Origin: Alphaproteobacteria bacterium
GTDB taxonomy: Bacteria > Pseudomonadota > Alphaproteobacteria > Micavibrionales > Micavibrionaceae
Assembly: GCA_030750865.1 (NCBI GenBank)
Contig: JASMHE010000010.1
Coordinates: 1-64,000 of the forward strand
Reading direction: 5' to 3'
Length of the DNA: 64,000 bases
This document shows, one piece after another, positions 15,950-25,328 of the stretch. A program made the position numbers and the translations under genes. The notes under the pieces are model-generated. The model had not been told where the DNA came from. It saw nothing but the letters and a program-made list of their open reading frames with translations, and made no database searches. Every line of letters starts with the position of its first letter. Position 1 is the stretch's first letter.

Positions 15950-16174
15950 TTAGTTTTTCTTTGACGGTGGCATTTTCTTTTCAACAAACTCGACATGGCA
16001 ACCTGTTTTGCCGCTGTCTTTGTTGAATGCGCGTGGGTCGTACTTTTTCTTTGCGAGCTTCTCTGTCGCAAGACGACCTTTGTTTGTGTAGTATGTGTAA
16101 CCTGTTGGCTCACCAGCTTCGGTTGTGCCTGTGCTTACCAATCTAACTTTTGTTGCTACGCCTTTTTTAGCCAT
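15950..16174 (-). CDS. rpmG: Large-subunit ribosomal protein L33 (extended form)
   Basis: L33 sits near the E-site of the 50S subunit. The core pattern KVRLVST, YYTNKGR, EKLAKKKYDP and HVEF matches proteobacterial L33. At 74 residues it is about 20 longer than the usual 55. The extra length comes from an insertion after LVSTG (TTEAGEPTG), another after KYDP (AFNKDSGKTGC), and a basic tail. There is no zinc-ribbon cysteine set. It closes the minus-strand series pyrB to rnr, which is its typical alphaproteobacterial position, and is followed by a strong terminator. Confidence 0.9.
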   Translation of the reverse strand: MAKKGVATKVRLVSTGTTEAGEPTGYTYYTNKGRLATEKLAKKKYDPRAFNKDSGKTGCHVEFVEKKMPPSKKN

Positions 16175-16252
16175 GAGTATTCTCTATATAAAAAATGTTA
16201 ATCTGAGCCCCGCAAAATAACGTTTTTTACGGGCTTGTCAAGTTTTTCGTCG

Positions 16253-18556
16253 TTATTTTTGTTTCTTTTTGAAATTCTTCTTCTTTTTATGGGGCGCGTT
16301 CTTCTTGCCATAGCTTGATTTTTGCCCTTTTTTACCGTGTTTGTGCGGTTTTTTATGTTGTTTTTTACCGTCGTTATTGTGTTTTGCGCGTGATGCTTTC
16401 TGGAAGTTCGCGCCTTCGATATCCGCCCCTTTATCATTGGTCAGTTCAAGAATTGTACTGCCTGTCAGCGGATCGGCTTCAATCAGGCGCACATCGATTT
16501 TTGCGCCAAGCCGGAAGATGCGTCCGTGTCGCCGTCCGATCAGGGCGTGTTGCCGTTCAACATGTTCGTAATAGTCGTTCTTCATCGACCGCATCGGAAT
16601 AAAACCGTCTGCGCCAGTGTCGGCGAGTTGGACGAACAGGCCAAACCGTGTCACGCCGGTAATACGGCCGGAAAATTCTTCGCCGATCTTGTCTGACAGG
16701 AATGCAGAGGTGAAACGGTCAACGGCCGAGCGTTCGGCATTGACGGATTTGCGTTCGGTGTCCGAAATATGTTCGGACTTTTCTTCCATTGTGACGCTTT
16801 CCTCATCGGACAGGCCGCCTTCGCCAAGCTTATAGGCTTTGATCAGGCTGCGATGTACCAACAGATCGGCATAGCGGCGGATTGGCGATGTGAAGTGTGC
16901 GTAACGTTGCAGTGCCAGCCCGAAATGCCCTTTGTTATTCGTGCTGTAATGCGCTTGGGATTGCGTGCGCAAAATGACTTCGCTGATCATGTGGCTATAG
17001 GGCAGCTCTCCGGCTTTGCGCAAGAGGGCGTTAATTTGCGGCGAGCGCACAACTTGCCCTTTGGGGAAGGAGAGATCAAAGGCCTCCAGAAAATCACGTA
17101 CGCCGTCCAGTTTTGTGGCGTCGGGCTTTTCATGTACACGGTAAACGCATGGTGCATCTTTGTCTTCAAGTGCACTGGCGGCGGCAACGTTGGCGAGAAT
17201 CATAAATTCTTCGATCAGGCGATGACTGTCAAAACGTGTGCGCAGGGTGACACCTGCCATTTCGTTATTGTCATTGATCACAATTTGCCGTTCCGGCAGA
17301 TCAAGGTCGAGTGCGCCGCGTTCTTCGCGATGGGCCAGCAGGATATCAAATGCTTTGTAAAGCGGGGTGATAACGGCATCCATCAACGGTTCGGTCTGGT
17401 CGTCGGGCAGGCCGTCTTTGGCGGACTGCACCTGTGTATAGGTCAGGCGCGCCTTTGATTTCATCAAGCCGCGCACGAATTTATATTTCTGTAATGTGCC
17501 TGTCTTATCGATCCACATATGGGCGGCAAGGCACGCACGTTCTTCGTCCGGGCGCAAGGAACATAAATCATTACACAGCCGTTCGGGCAACATGGGAATG
17601 ACGCGATCAGGGAAGTATGTTGAATTGCCGCGTCGATAGGCTTCGTTGTCGATGTCCGAGGCCGGTCTGACATAGTAGGAGACATCGGCGATCGCCACGA
17701 TCAGATGGAAGCCGCCATCGTCTGTTTGTTCGGCAAAAACGGCATCATCGAAATCACGTGCATCTTCGCCGTCAATAGTGACCAGTGGTACGGTGCGCAG
17801 ATCTTGTCTTTTTCCGAGTTCAGGGACGCTCATATCGACGGTTGCGGCAACGACATCCGGCGGAAATTCCTCGTTCAGGCCGTTTTCATAGGCGCTGAGG
17901 ATGCTGATAATCTTGCGGTCGCTTTCATGGCCGATGACATCAAGAATGCGCACGAATTTCTTGCTCATGCCGCGTGGTGTTGGCTGGATAGACGCTGTGA
18001 CAAGATCGCCTTCTTTGGCATCGCCCATATCCTGATCGGGGATGATATATTCGTCTTTTGCCTTTTTATTGGCCGGAGTCAGCAGATAGCCTTTTTTGTT
18101 CTTGCGCACCAGACCGATGATGCGGGTCTCCGCACTGTCCAGAACGCGCATGATATGGGCATCATATTCGTCGGCGTCAACTTTGCGCAGTCGCGCCAGA
18201 ATGCGCGTGCCGATTTGCAGATCATGCGTATGCGGCGTGTCCGCAATCACGTAAATTGTCGGGATGTCTTTATCATCACTGCCGATACGATCGGTCGGAA
18301 TAGCGATCATCTCACCGTCAAGGCTCATGTCCGTGATGACAAGCGTTGTCGTTTCCGGCAGGGCGTCCGGCAATGCAAATGCACCGTCATCCTGTTTTTC
18401 GATCAGGCCTTTTTTAACCATTTTGCGGAGTTGTTCCCGGAACGGGCGGCGCGCATCCCCCTTGATACCAAAGGCTTGCGAAAGCTCGCGTTTGGTGGCG
18501 GGCGCAGGACTCTCTGCGAGGAATTGCAGAATGTCGTCATGACTTGGCAGATTCAT
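16253..18556 (-). CDS. rnr: Ribonuclease R (RNB-family 3'-5' exoribonuclease)
   Basis: RNase R degrades structured RNA, rRNA fragments and trans-translation targets from the 3' end in the cytoplasm. The 767-residue protein has an N-terminal winged-helix region (about 1-65), cold-shock-like OB folds, the RNB catalytic domain with DGEDARDFDDAV (262-273) carrying the metal-binding aspartates, a C-terminal S1 domain (about 620-705), and a very basic Lys/His/Gly tail (last 50 residues) typical of RNase R. It starts 6 bp after the topA stop codon and was surely co-transcribed with it. Length and domain order are standard. Confidence 0.97.
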   Translation of the reverse strand: MNLPSHDDILQFLAESPAPATKRELSQAFGIKGDARRPFREQLRKMVKKGLIEKQDDGAFALPDALPETTTLVITDMSLDGEMIAIPTDRIGSDDKDIPTIYVIADTPHTHDLQIGTRILARLRKVDADEYDAHIMRVLDSAETRIIGLVRKNKKGYLLTPANKKAKDEYIIPDQDMGDAKEGDLVTASIQPTPRGMSKKFVRILDVIGHESDRKIISILSAYENGLNEEFPPDVVAATVDMSVPELGKRQDLRTVPLVTIDGEDARDFDDAVFAEQTDDGGFHLIVAIADVSYYVRPASDIDNEAYRRGNSTYFPDRVIPMLPERLCNDLCSLRPDEERACLAAHMWIDKTGTLQKYKFVRGLMKSKARLTYTQVQSAKDGLPDDQTEPLMDAVITPLYKAFDILLAHREERGALDLDLPERQIVINDNNEMAGVTLRTRFDSHRLIEEFMILANVAAASALEDKDAPCVYRVHEKPDATKLDGVRDFLEAFDLSFPKGQVVRSPQINALLRKAGELPYSHMISEVILRTQSQAHYSTNNKGHFGLALQRYAHFTSPIRRYADLLVHRSLIKAYKLGEGGLSDEESVTMEEKSEHISDTERKSVNAERSAVDRFTSAFLSDKIGEEFSGRITGVTRFGLFVQLADTGADGFIPMRSMKNDYYEHVERQHALIGRRHGRIFRLGAKIDVRLIEADPLTGSTILELTNDKGADIEGANFQKASRAKHNNDGKKQHKKPHKHGKKGQKSSYGKKNAPHKKKKNFKKKQK

Positions 18557-18562
18557 ATGATC

Positions 18563-21031
18563 TTATTTCTTTGCTTTTGTCTTTTTTGCGGCGGTCTTTT
18601 TCTTTGCCGTTGATTTCTTGGCCGTCGATTTCTTCGCGGTGGTCTTTTTCGCCGTCGATTTTTTCTTGGCTGGCCGCTTGCTTTCCTGTGCCAGAACGTC
18701 AACGGCGCGGTTCATCCCGACGGTCAGAACGTCATCATCCTTCGGCAGGGATTTGAACTTGCCGTCATGTTTCAGATACGGACCAAAACGGCCGATACCG
18801 GCTTGTATCATTTTGCCGGTTTCCGGATGTTTGCCGATGTCACGCGGCAGAGACAGCAGACTGACGGCCATCTCTAGCGTGACGTTTTCGGGCGATGTGC
18901 CGCGCGGCAATCCCTGACGTTTTGGTTTGTCTTTTGATTCCGGCGGTGGATCAAGCTGCACATACGGGCCGTATGGTCCGCGGCGTAACGTAATTGTGCG
19001 GCCGGTTTCCGGATCGGCGCCAAGTTCTTTTGGCTCATTGGCGAGTTTTGCTGCCTCGGCATCCGCACCGTCTGTGACGTTTCCGTCATTGTCTTTCACG
19101 ACCAGCGGCCGGGTAAAGCGGCAGTCCGGATAGTTCGAGCAGCCGATAAAAGCGCCGTATTTTCCGAGCTTCAGTGATAATGTACCGTCACCGCATGCCT
19201 GACAGGACCGCGGGTCGGACCCGTCTTCGCGTGGCGGGAAGAAGTGCGATCCGAGCTCTTCGTTCAGATGGTCGATCACTTCGGTGATAGTCAGTTTCTT
19301 TGTTTCTTCGACTTTGGCAATAAATTGCGTCCAGAAATCACGCAGCGTATCTTTCCAGAATGTATGTCCGGCCGCGATCGCATCAAGCTGTTCTTCCAGT
19401 GTTGCGGTGAAGTCGTAATCGACAATGCGGTTAAAGAATTTTTGCAGGAATGTTGTAACAATCCGGCCGCGATCTTCGGGGATAAAGCGTTTTTTCTCCA
19501 AGACCACATAGTTACGGTCACGCAGAACCTGCAGAATTGAAGCGTAGGTTGACGGACGGCCGATGCCTAGCTCTTCGAGCCGTTTCACGAGAGAAGCCTC
19601 GGAATAGCGTGGCGGCGGCTGTGTAAAGTGCTGGTTTTCAAGGACGTCGAGTGTCTTCAGATTGTCGTTTTCTGCAAGTGGCGGCAAGCGGCGTTCATTT
19701 TCGCTTTGCAATTGCGCGTCGTCTTTTTCGTCATCACTTTCCTGATACAATGTCAGGAAACCGTCAAAGGCGATGGTCGAGCCTGTGGCCCGCAAGACAA
19801 CATCATCTGTACCATCAGAAATATCGGCAGCAACCTGATCGAGGATGGCATTTTCCATTTGCGATGCCATTGTCCGTTTCCAGATCAGATCGTAGAGCCT
19901 GAGCATCTGGTCGTCCAGATGCGGGCGCAGGCGCTGCGGTGTTTTTGTCAAATCTGTCGGGCGGACCGCTTCGTGTGCTTCCTGCGCGTTTTTGGCTTTT
20001 GATTTATAAAGGCGTGGCGCATCAGGCAGATATTTGTCGCCGTAATCTTTCTTGATTAGTGAACGGCACTGGCTGACGGCATCTTGTGATAATGTCGTCC
20101 CGTCCGTACGCATATAGGTAATCAGACCGACAGTTTCGCCATCAAGCGGAATCCCTTCATAAAGCTTTTGTGCAAGACGCATGGTTTGTGAGGCGGAAAA
20201 GCCGAGCTTGCGGGAGGCTTCTTGTTGCAGGGTCGATGTGATAAAGGGCGGCGACGGATTGCGGCGCTGCTGTTTTTTCTCGATCCGGTGTATTTTCAGC
20301 GCTTTGTTTTTGATGCGGTCTGCGGCATGCGCGGCATCTTTGATGGATGGAATATCCATCTTGCCGAGCTTGTTGCCTGACAGATGCGTCAGCTTTGCAG
20401 TAAATGGCGCGCCGTCAGGGGATTGCAGCTTTGCTTCAATCGACCAGTATTCTTCGCTTTTAAACTTCTCAATTTCGGTTTCGCGTTCACAGATCAGGCG
20501 TAGAGCAACCGATTGCACGCGGCCCGCAGAACGTGAGCCAGGCAGTTTGCGCCACAAAATAGGCGATAGGTTGAAGCCGACCAGATAGTCAAGTGCGCGG
20601 CGAGCAAGGTAGGCTTCGATCAGATGTTCATCCAGATCGCGGGCATTGTCGAATGCCTCTTGCACGGCTTTTTTCGTGATTTCGTTAAACGCAACACGGT
20701 AAAGCTGGCGGTCGCCGATCAGTTTGCCGTCTTGTAACATTTCCTTGATATGCCATGAAATGGCCTCACCCTCGCGATCCGGGTCGGTTGCGAGATAAAT
20801 GGCTTTGGCATCTTTGACTGCTTTTTTGATATCACCGAATGGTTTTGCCGCGCGGTCACCCAGTTCCCATTTCATGGAAAAATCTTCGTCCGGCAGGACC
20901 GATCCGTCTTTGGCAGGCAAATCGCGGACATGCCCGAAGGATGCCAAGACAATATAATCCTTCCCAAGATATTTATTGATGGTTTTTGCCTTTGCCGGCG
21001 ATTCGACGATAACTACATTTGATGCGCTCAA
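18563..21031 (-). CDS. topA: DNA topoisomerase I
   Basis: It relaxes negative supercoils through a 5'-phosphotyrosine intermediate. The 822 residues contain the Toprim domain (VIVESPAKAKTI at 7-18, DPDREGE at 83-89), the catalytic Tyr306 in LITYMRTDGT, a C-terminal CxxC zinc-ribbon-type repeat (around SCQACGDGTLSLKLGKYGAFIGCSNYP, described here by its four cysteines), further topo C-terminal repeats, and a lysine/alanine tail built of STAKK/TTAKK units. Such tails are common in alphaproteobacterial TopA and bind DNA. It lies between dprA and rnr in the same direction, the conserved arrangement for this class. Confidence 0.97.
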   Translation of the reverse strand: MSASNVVIVESPAKAKTINKYLGKDYIVLASFGHVRDLPAKDGSVLPDEDFSMKWELGDRAAKPFGDIKKAVKDAKAIYLATDPDREGEAISWHIKEMLQDGKLIGDRQLYRVAFNEITKKAVQEAFDNARDLDEHLIEAYLARRALDYLVGFNLSPILWRKLPGSRSAGRVQSVALRLICERETEIEKFKSEEYWSIEAKLQSPDGAPFTAKLTHLSGNKLGKMDIPSIKDAAHAADRIKNKALKIHRIEKKQQRRNPSPPFITSTLQQEASRKLGFSASQTMRLAQKLYEGIPLDGETVGLITYMRTDGTTLSQDAVSQCRSLIKKDYGDKYLPDAPRLYKSKAKNAQEAHEAVRPTDLTKTPQRLRPHLDDQMLRLYDLIWKRTMASQMENAILDQVAADISDGTDDVVLRATGSTIAFDGFLTLYQESDDEKDDAQLQSENERRLPPLAENDNLKTLDVLENQHFTQPPPRYSEASLVKRLEELGIGRPSTYASILQVLRDRNYVVLEKKRFIPEDRGRIVTTFLQKFFNRIVDYDFTATLEEQLDAIAAGHTFWKDTLRDFWTQFIAKVEETKKLTITEVIDHLNEELGSHFFPPREDGSDPRSCQACGDGTLSLKLGKYGAFIGCSNYPDCRFTRPLVVKDNDGNVTDGADAEAAKLANEPKELGADPETGRTITLRRGPYGPYVQLDPPPESKDKPKRQGLPRGTSPENVTLEMAVSLLSLPRDIGKHPETGKMIQAGIGRFGPYLKHDGKFKSLPKDDDVLTVGMNRAVDVLAQESKRPAKKKSTAKKTTAKKSTAKKSTAKKKTAAKKTKAKK

Positions 21032-21124
21032 AGTAAAACCTTTTCGGATTTTTGAAATTAAACTCTATAAGGAATTGACATGTCGCAGGCCATTCGTCAA
21101 CCGTTTTAGACAAATTAGCCTGTC

Positions 21125-22336
21125 TTATGTCTCGCGGATACGCACAATTTTATTGCCCGGAACACGTTCTATATCCCCTGTGATTTCAAGCTCCAGTATC
21201 GCAATTTGCATGGCTGGTGCCGTGATTTTATGCGTCTGGATTAATTCATCAATTGCGGTCGGGGTAAAGGATAAAACGTCCAGCAAAAGGGTCTTTACAT
21301 CGGTGTCAGCAGATGGCGAAGGGGGCTGTGACGGTGTTGATGTGTCTGTATTTTGGTTGTGGGGTATGTCTGTCTGCGTGTCGCTGTGATCCGTTCCGGT
21401 TTGAATGGTATAATTGCGTTTGGGGGCGTGCAGGTCGTGTCCGGCAAAATCCTGCAAATCATCCAGAACATCGGCTGCGCTGCGTACCAGCAAGGCTCCA
21501 TCGCGGATCAGGCGATTTGTACCGCCGGCGCGCGGGTCCATCGGGTGGCCCGGCACGGCATACACATCACGTCCTTGTTCTGCGGCAAGGCGCGCCGTGA
21601 TAAGCGAGCCGGAGCGCTCATTGGCTTCGACGACGACAACACCGGAGGACAGGCCCGATACAATGCGGTTGCGGCGCGGGAAGTCCTGTGCACGGGGTGC
21701 TGTGCCCATCGGATTTTCGGCGATGACCAGACCTTGCGCCGCGATGGCTTTGAACAGGTCTGTGTTTTCCCGCGGATAGATATGGTCCAGTCCGCCCGCA
21801 ACAACGGCGATTGTCCCTGTGTCAAGACTGCCTTTATGGGCGGCCGTATCAATGCCGCGTGCCAGACCGGAGGCCACAGTTATGTCCTGTTTGCCGATGT
21901 CATGAGCCAGTTTTTTGGTAAAATTCCGGCCGTTATGCGAGACATTGCGCGATCCGACAATGCCGACGCAGTTACGCTGTGCCAATGTAATATCACCCAT
22001 CACGCAAATGACAGGCGGCGCATCATCAATAGCGCCCAGAGGCAGGGGGTAATCAGGGTCGGCTGCCGTAATCAGGCGCGCGCCGTATTTCTCGATCGCT
22101 TTTAATTCCCGGTCTATGTCCCGGTCGGACGGTATGCGCATCCGGCTTTTCTTGCCGGACTTTGCTGTAATTTCAGGAATGGCTTCCAATGCCCGTGTCG
22201 CCGTGCCGTAGGTTTCCAGCATTTTATAAAAAGAGATCGGGCCGATCCGTTCTGTGCGGATCAGGCGCAGCCAGTTCAGGCGTTCCTTTTCATCAAGGCT
22301 TTCATTTTTGCGATATGAAAAGGAGAACAGATTCAT
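21125..22336 (-). CDS. dprA: DNA-processing protein DprA/Smf
   Basis: DprA binds incoming single-stranded DNA and loads RecA during natural transformation. The 403-residue protein shows an N-terminal SAM-like region (about 15-60), the Rossmann-like DprA core with VGSRN, SGLARGIDTAAHKG, GGLDHIYPREN and SGVVVVEANERSGSLITARLAAEQGRDVYAVPG (motifs spread over about 130-290), and a C-terminal winged-helix domain (about 340-400). It is 6 bp from plsY in the operon. The gene is present in most alphaproteobacteria, so its presence alone does not prove competence. Confidence 0.96.
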   Translation of the reverse strand: MNLFSFSYRKNESLDEKERLNWLRLIRTERIGPISFYKMLETYGTATRALEAIPEITAKSGKKSRMRIPSDRDIDRELKAIEKYGARLITAADPDYPLPLGAIDDAPPVICVMGDITLAQRNCVGIVGSRNVSHNGRNFTKKLAHDIGKQDITVASGLARGIDTAAHKGSLDTGTIAVVAGGLDHIYPRENTDLFKAIAAQGLVIAENPMGTAPRAQDFPRRNRIVSGLSSGVVVVEANERSGSLITARLAAEQGRDVYAVPGHPMDPRAGGTNRLIRDGALLVRSAADVLDDLQDFAGHDLHAPKRNYTIQTGTDHSDTQTDIPHNQNTDTSTPSQPPSPSADTDVKTLLLDVLSFTPTAIDELIQTHKITAPAMQIAILELEITGDIERVPGNKIVRIRET

Positions 22337-22342
22337 ACGGGA

Positions 22343-23002
22343 TCAGCTCTCTTTTTTTTCTGTGTTATTCTCGGCGTTATTCTCTGTGCGCGCGGCCTTT
22401 TTCTTGCTGCCGATTTTGGGTTCTTCGCCCTTCAGCAGGCGGCGGATATTGGTGTGATGTTTGGCCCAGACAATGATGGTAATCAGGCCAAGCAAGATCG
22501 TCAGCGGGATGTTATTATAAAAGAAGAACGCATAAAGCGGTGATAGCAAAATGGCGATCAATGCAGACAAAGATGAATAGCGGAATAAAACAGCCATCAC
22601 AAGCCATGTTCCGCATGTCGCAAGGCCGACATAAGGGGCCAGAACAAGATAAGTGCCGAGTGTCGTCGCAACGCCTTTGCCGCCTTTGAATTTTAGCCAG
22701 ACCGGAAAAATGTGACCAATAATGGCGGCAAAGCCTGCCAGCATCATGGCATATGGATCATCGAACAAGAGTGATGCGGTGAATACGGCCGCGCCGCCTT
22801 TGCCGACATCCCCAATCAGCGTGGCAAAGGCCAGCAGCTTGTTGCCGGTGCGCAACACATTTGTGGCACCGATATTGCCGGATCCGATTTTGCGGATATC
22901 ACCATGTCCGGTGGCAAAGCAGAGCACGAGTCCGAAGGGGATCGCGCCGAGGAGATAGCCAAGTAAAGCGGCCAGTAATGTTTCTGTGTTCAGGTCAATC
23001 AT
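22343..23002 (-). CDS. plsY: Acyl-phosphate:glycerol-3-phosphate acyltransferase PlsY
   Basis: PlsY transfers an acyl group from acyl-phosphate to glycerol-3-phosphate in the inner membrane, the first step of phospholipid synthesis. The 219 residues have five to six membrane segments and the PlsY signatures GSGNIGATNVLR (GxGN block), KGGKGVATTLG and the region YSSLSALI. A charged Lys/Asn/Glu tail of about 25 residues extends past the family core. It lies between pyrB and dprA. In many alphaproteobacteria pyrC would sit upstream of it; here pyrB is the direct neighbour. Confidence 0.96.
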   Translation of the reverse strand: MIDLNTETLLAALLGYLLGAIPFGLVLCFATGHGDIRKIGSGNIGATNVLRTGNKLLAFATLIGDVGKGGAAVFTASLLFDDPYAMMLAGFAAIIGHIFPVWLKFKGGKGVATTLGTYLVLAPYVGLATCGTWLVMAVLFRYSSLSALIAILLSPLYAFFFYNNIPLTILLGLITIIVWAKHHTNIRRLLKGEEPKIGSKKKAARTENNAENNTEKKES

Positions 23003-23043
23003 GCCATCATGCCTTGTTTCTTTTATGGTTTTTTATGGTTTGT

Positions 23044-24003
23044 TTATGTGTTGCGGGTCAGCAGTTTTTCGAATACGGCCATACGTGTCGGTACACCGTT
23101 GCGGACCTGTTTCAAAATCAAACTGCGTTCAGGGTGATCTGCGACGTCGTCGGCAATCTGGACGTTACGCAGAAACGGACCCGGGTCCATTGCCAGCGCG
23201 TTTGGTCCGGCGATATTCAGACGATCCATCGTCAGGCCGAATTTCCGGAAATAATCTTCGTCGGATGAAATCAGCGCTTTGCCCATCCGCTCTTTTTGCA
23301 GACGGATGGTCATGACAATATCGGCGCCGGCCAGACCGTCTTCCATATTGTCGAATTTCTGGACATTATCGACAGGCAGCTTTTCGGGCATCAGCACTGC
23401 TGGCGCAATAATACGCAGATCAGCACCGAAACGGCTGAGGAGTTGCAGGTTGGAGCTGGCAACGCGGCTATGGGCGATATCGCCGCAAATGGCAATCTTC
23501 AACCCTTCAATTTTTCCCAGAGCGCGGCGGATTGTCAGTGCGTCCAGCAAAGCTTGTGTCGGGTGTTCGCGCCAGGAATCGCCCGCATTCACAACGGGGC
23601 AGTCCACGCGGTTGGCAATATATTCGGGCGCGCCGTATTCCGTGTGCCGAATGACGATGGCATCAGGGCGCAGCATTGCTTGCAGCGTCCAGACTGTATC
23701 AAGAAGTGTTTCGCCCTTTTTGACGGAGCTTGAATCCACATCAATATTCACGACATCGGCGCCAAGACGTTTGGCCGCCATCTCGAATGATGTTCTGGTG
23801 CGCGTGGAATCTTCGAAGAACAGGGATAGAATGACACAGCCCCGCAGCACATCCGGCCTGAAAGCGCGTTCATCCAGACGGTCTGCGTAATAATCGGCCA
23901 GTTGTAAGATTGATTCGATATCGTCATTTTCAAGATGATTAATCCCGAGAACATGATCTTGCGTGAAGGCAGGGGCGTGTTTTGCAGGGGCGGCGCTGTT
24001 CAT
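23044..24003 (-). CDS. pyrB: Aspartate carbamoyltransferase catalytic chain
   Basis: PyrB condenses carbamoyl phosphate and aspartate in pyrimidine synthesis. The 319-residue protein has the carbamoyl-phosphate loop STRTRTS (66-72), the 80s-type loop SSVKKGET with Lys95/96, HPTQALLD and the aspartate domain. An odd point is the HPGPxNR motif, which reads DPGPFLRN (273-280), so the His is replaced by Asp and the Asn by Leu. No pyrI regulatory chain and no pyrC follow. The gene is 53 bp downstream of the CoA-transferase and 41 bp upstream of plsY. Confidence 0.95.
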   Translation of the reverse strand: MNSAAPAKHAPAFTQDHVLGINHLENDDIESILQLADYYADRLDERAFRPDVLRGCVILSLFFEDSTRTRTSFEMAAKRLGADVVNIDVDSSSVKKGETLLDTVWTLQAMLRPDAIVIRHTEYGAPEYIANRVDCPVVNAGDSWREHPTQALLDALTIRRALGKIEGLKIAICGDIAHSRVASSNLQLLSRFGADLRIIAPAVLMPEKLPVDNVQKFDNMEDGLAGADIVMTIRLQKERMGKALISSDEDYFRKFGLTMDRLNIAGPNALAMDPGPFLRNVQIADDVADHPERSLILKQVRNGVPTRMAVFEKLLTRNT

Positions 24004-24056
24004 TTTTTATCCTACGGCTTGAGAGTATTGCGGTCGCTGCCTACTATAAGAAAATT

Positions 24057-25298
24057 TTATGAGGATGCAATAATGTTGTTGGCTTCAAGGGCTGCGATTT
24101 CCTCATCATTTTTTTGTAGCAAATCACGCAAGACATCTTTGGTATGCTGGCCGCATGTCGGCGGTGCGGCATCATAGGATACGGGCGACCGCGAGAATTT
24201 AAGCGGTGAACCGACCAGATCAATATCATGCCCTGCACCGTCATGATGCATGGTGATTTGCATATCGCGCTGCTGGACTTGTTTCATCTTGAAAGCATCT
24301 TCCAGCGTGTTGACTGGGGCAACGGGGACATCAATATCCTGAAACAATGTAACCCAGTGGTCTGTACTGTGTTCCAGCAGGCGGCCTTGTAGAATTTTGA
24401 TGAGTGCATTGCGGTTTTCAACGCGGGCGCTGTTGGTTGCGTAAAGCGGGTCTGCGGCAATATCGTTGCAGCCAAGACCGTCGCATAAACGCGAAAATTG
24501 TCGATCGTTGCCGACGGCGATGATGACATGCCCGTCTTTTGTTTCAAAAGACTGGTAGGGCACAATGGTGGAATGGGCGTTACCAAGACGCGGCGCCATT
24601 TTACCCGATGTCAGATAATATTGTGCAACATTGGTCAGGCTTGAAAGCGTGCAGTCCAGCAAAGCCAGATCAACATGCTGGCCTAGCCCTGTTTTATGTC
24701 TGTTTTCAATGGCGGCCAAAATACCGATTGCGGCGTGAAGCCCCGTCATAATATCACTCAGGGCGACGCCGACCTTCATTGGCGTGCCGTCCGGTTCACC
24801 GGTGACGGACATCAGGCCGCTCATGGCTTGTGCCAGAAAGTCGTATCCCGGTTCGGTTGCAAGTTCGCCCGTTTGTCCGAAACCGGTAATCGAACAATAA
24901 ACCAGATGCGGATAATCATCTTTTAAGTCTTCGTAAGACAAGCCGTATTTTTTCAGGCCGCCTGTTTTGAAATTTTCAATGACGATATCGGCATCTTTTA
25001 ACAGCGCTTTGATCAAGGCTTGACCGTCGGAAGTCGAAATATCAATGGCGACCGATTTTTTGTTCCGGTTGGCGGACAGATAATATGCACTTTCCGTGGT
25101 TTTGTTCCCGTTTGTATCATTCAGGAAGGGCGGTCCCCATTTGCGGGTGTCGTCACCGGCGCCCGGTCGTTCGATTTTGATGATCTCGGCGCCCATATCG
25201 CCCAGCATTTGCGTGCAGAACGGACCGGCAAGCACGCGCGAAAGGTCAATAACACGAAGATGTTTTAAAGGCGGTGTTGTCGTTGTTGTCATTGTCAT
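24057..25298 (-). CDS. Class III (CaiB/BaiF) acyl-CoA transferase
   Basis: Class III enzymes move CoA between acyl groups through an aspartyl thioester. The 413 residues show the family N-terminus RVIDLSRVLAGPFCTQMLGDMGAEIIKIERPG, the NRNKKSVAIDI motif, and the catalytic Asp182 in ALSDIMTG followed by ENRHKTGLGQ. The protein resembles the formyl-CoA/succinyl-CoA-type branch, but the donor and acceptor cannot be named from sequence. It sits between the histidine kinase and pyrB on the same strand, a placement with no obvious metabolic link. The initial Met-Thr run (TTTTT) makes the exact start uncertain by a few residues. Confidence 0.92.
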   Translation of the reverse strand: MTMTTTTTPPLKHLRVIDLSRVLAGPFCTQMLGDMGAEIIKIERPGAGDDTRKWGPPFLNDTNGNKTTESAYYLSANRNKKSVAIDISTSDGQALIKALLKDADIVIENFKTGGLKKYGLSYEDLKDDYPHLVYCSITGFGQTGELATEPGYDFLAQAMSGLMSVTGEPDGTPMKVGVALSDIMTGLHAAIGILAAIENRHKTGLGQHVDLALLDCTLSSLTNVAQYYLTSGKMAPRLGNAHSTIVPYQSFETKDGHVIIAVGNDRQFSRLCDGLGCNDIAADPLYATNSARVENRNALIKILQGRLLEHSTDHWVTLFQDIDVPVAPVNTLEDAFKMKQVQQRDMQITMHHDGAGHDIDLVGSPLKFSRSPVSYDAAPPTCGQHTKDVLRDLLQKNDEEIAALEANNIIASS

Positions 25299-25328
25299 GG
25301 GGGATTCCTGTTCGGTGTTATGCGGATT

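Noticed and set aside
16198-16437. Basic 79-residue frame overlapping the rnr 3' end
   Set aside because: Another frame of the lysine-rich rnr tail; no ribosome site.
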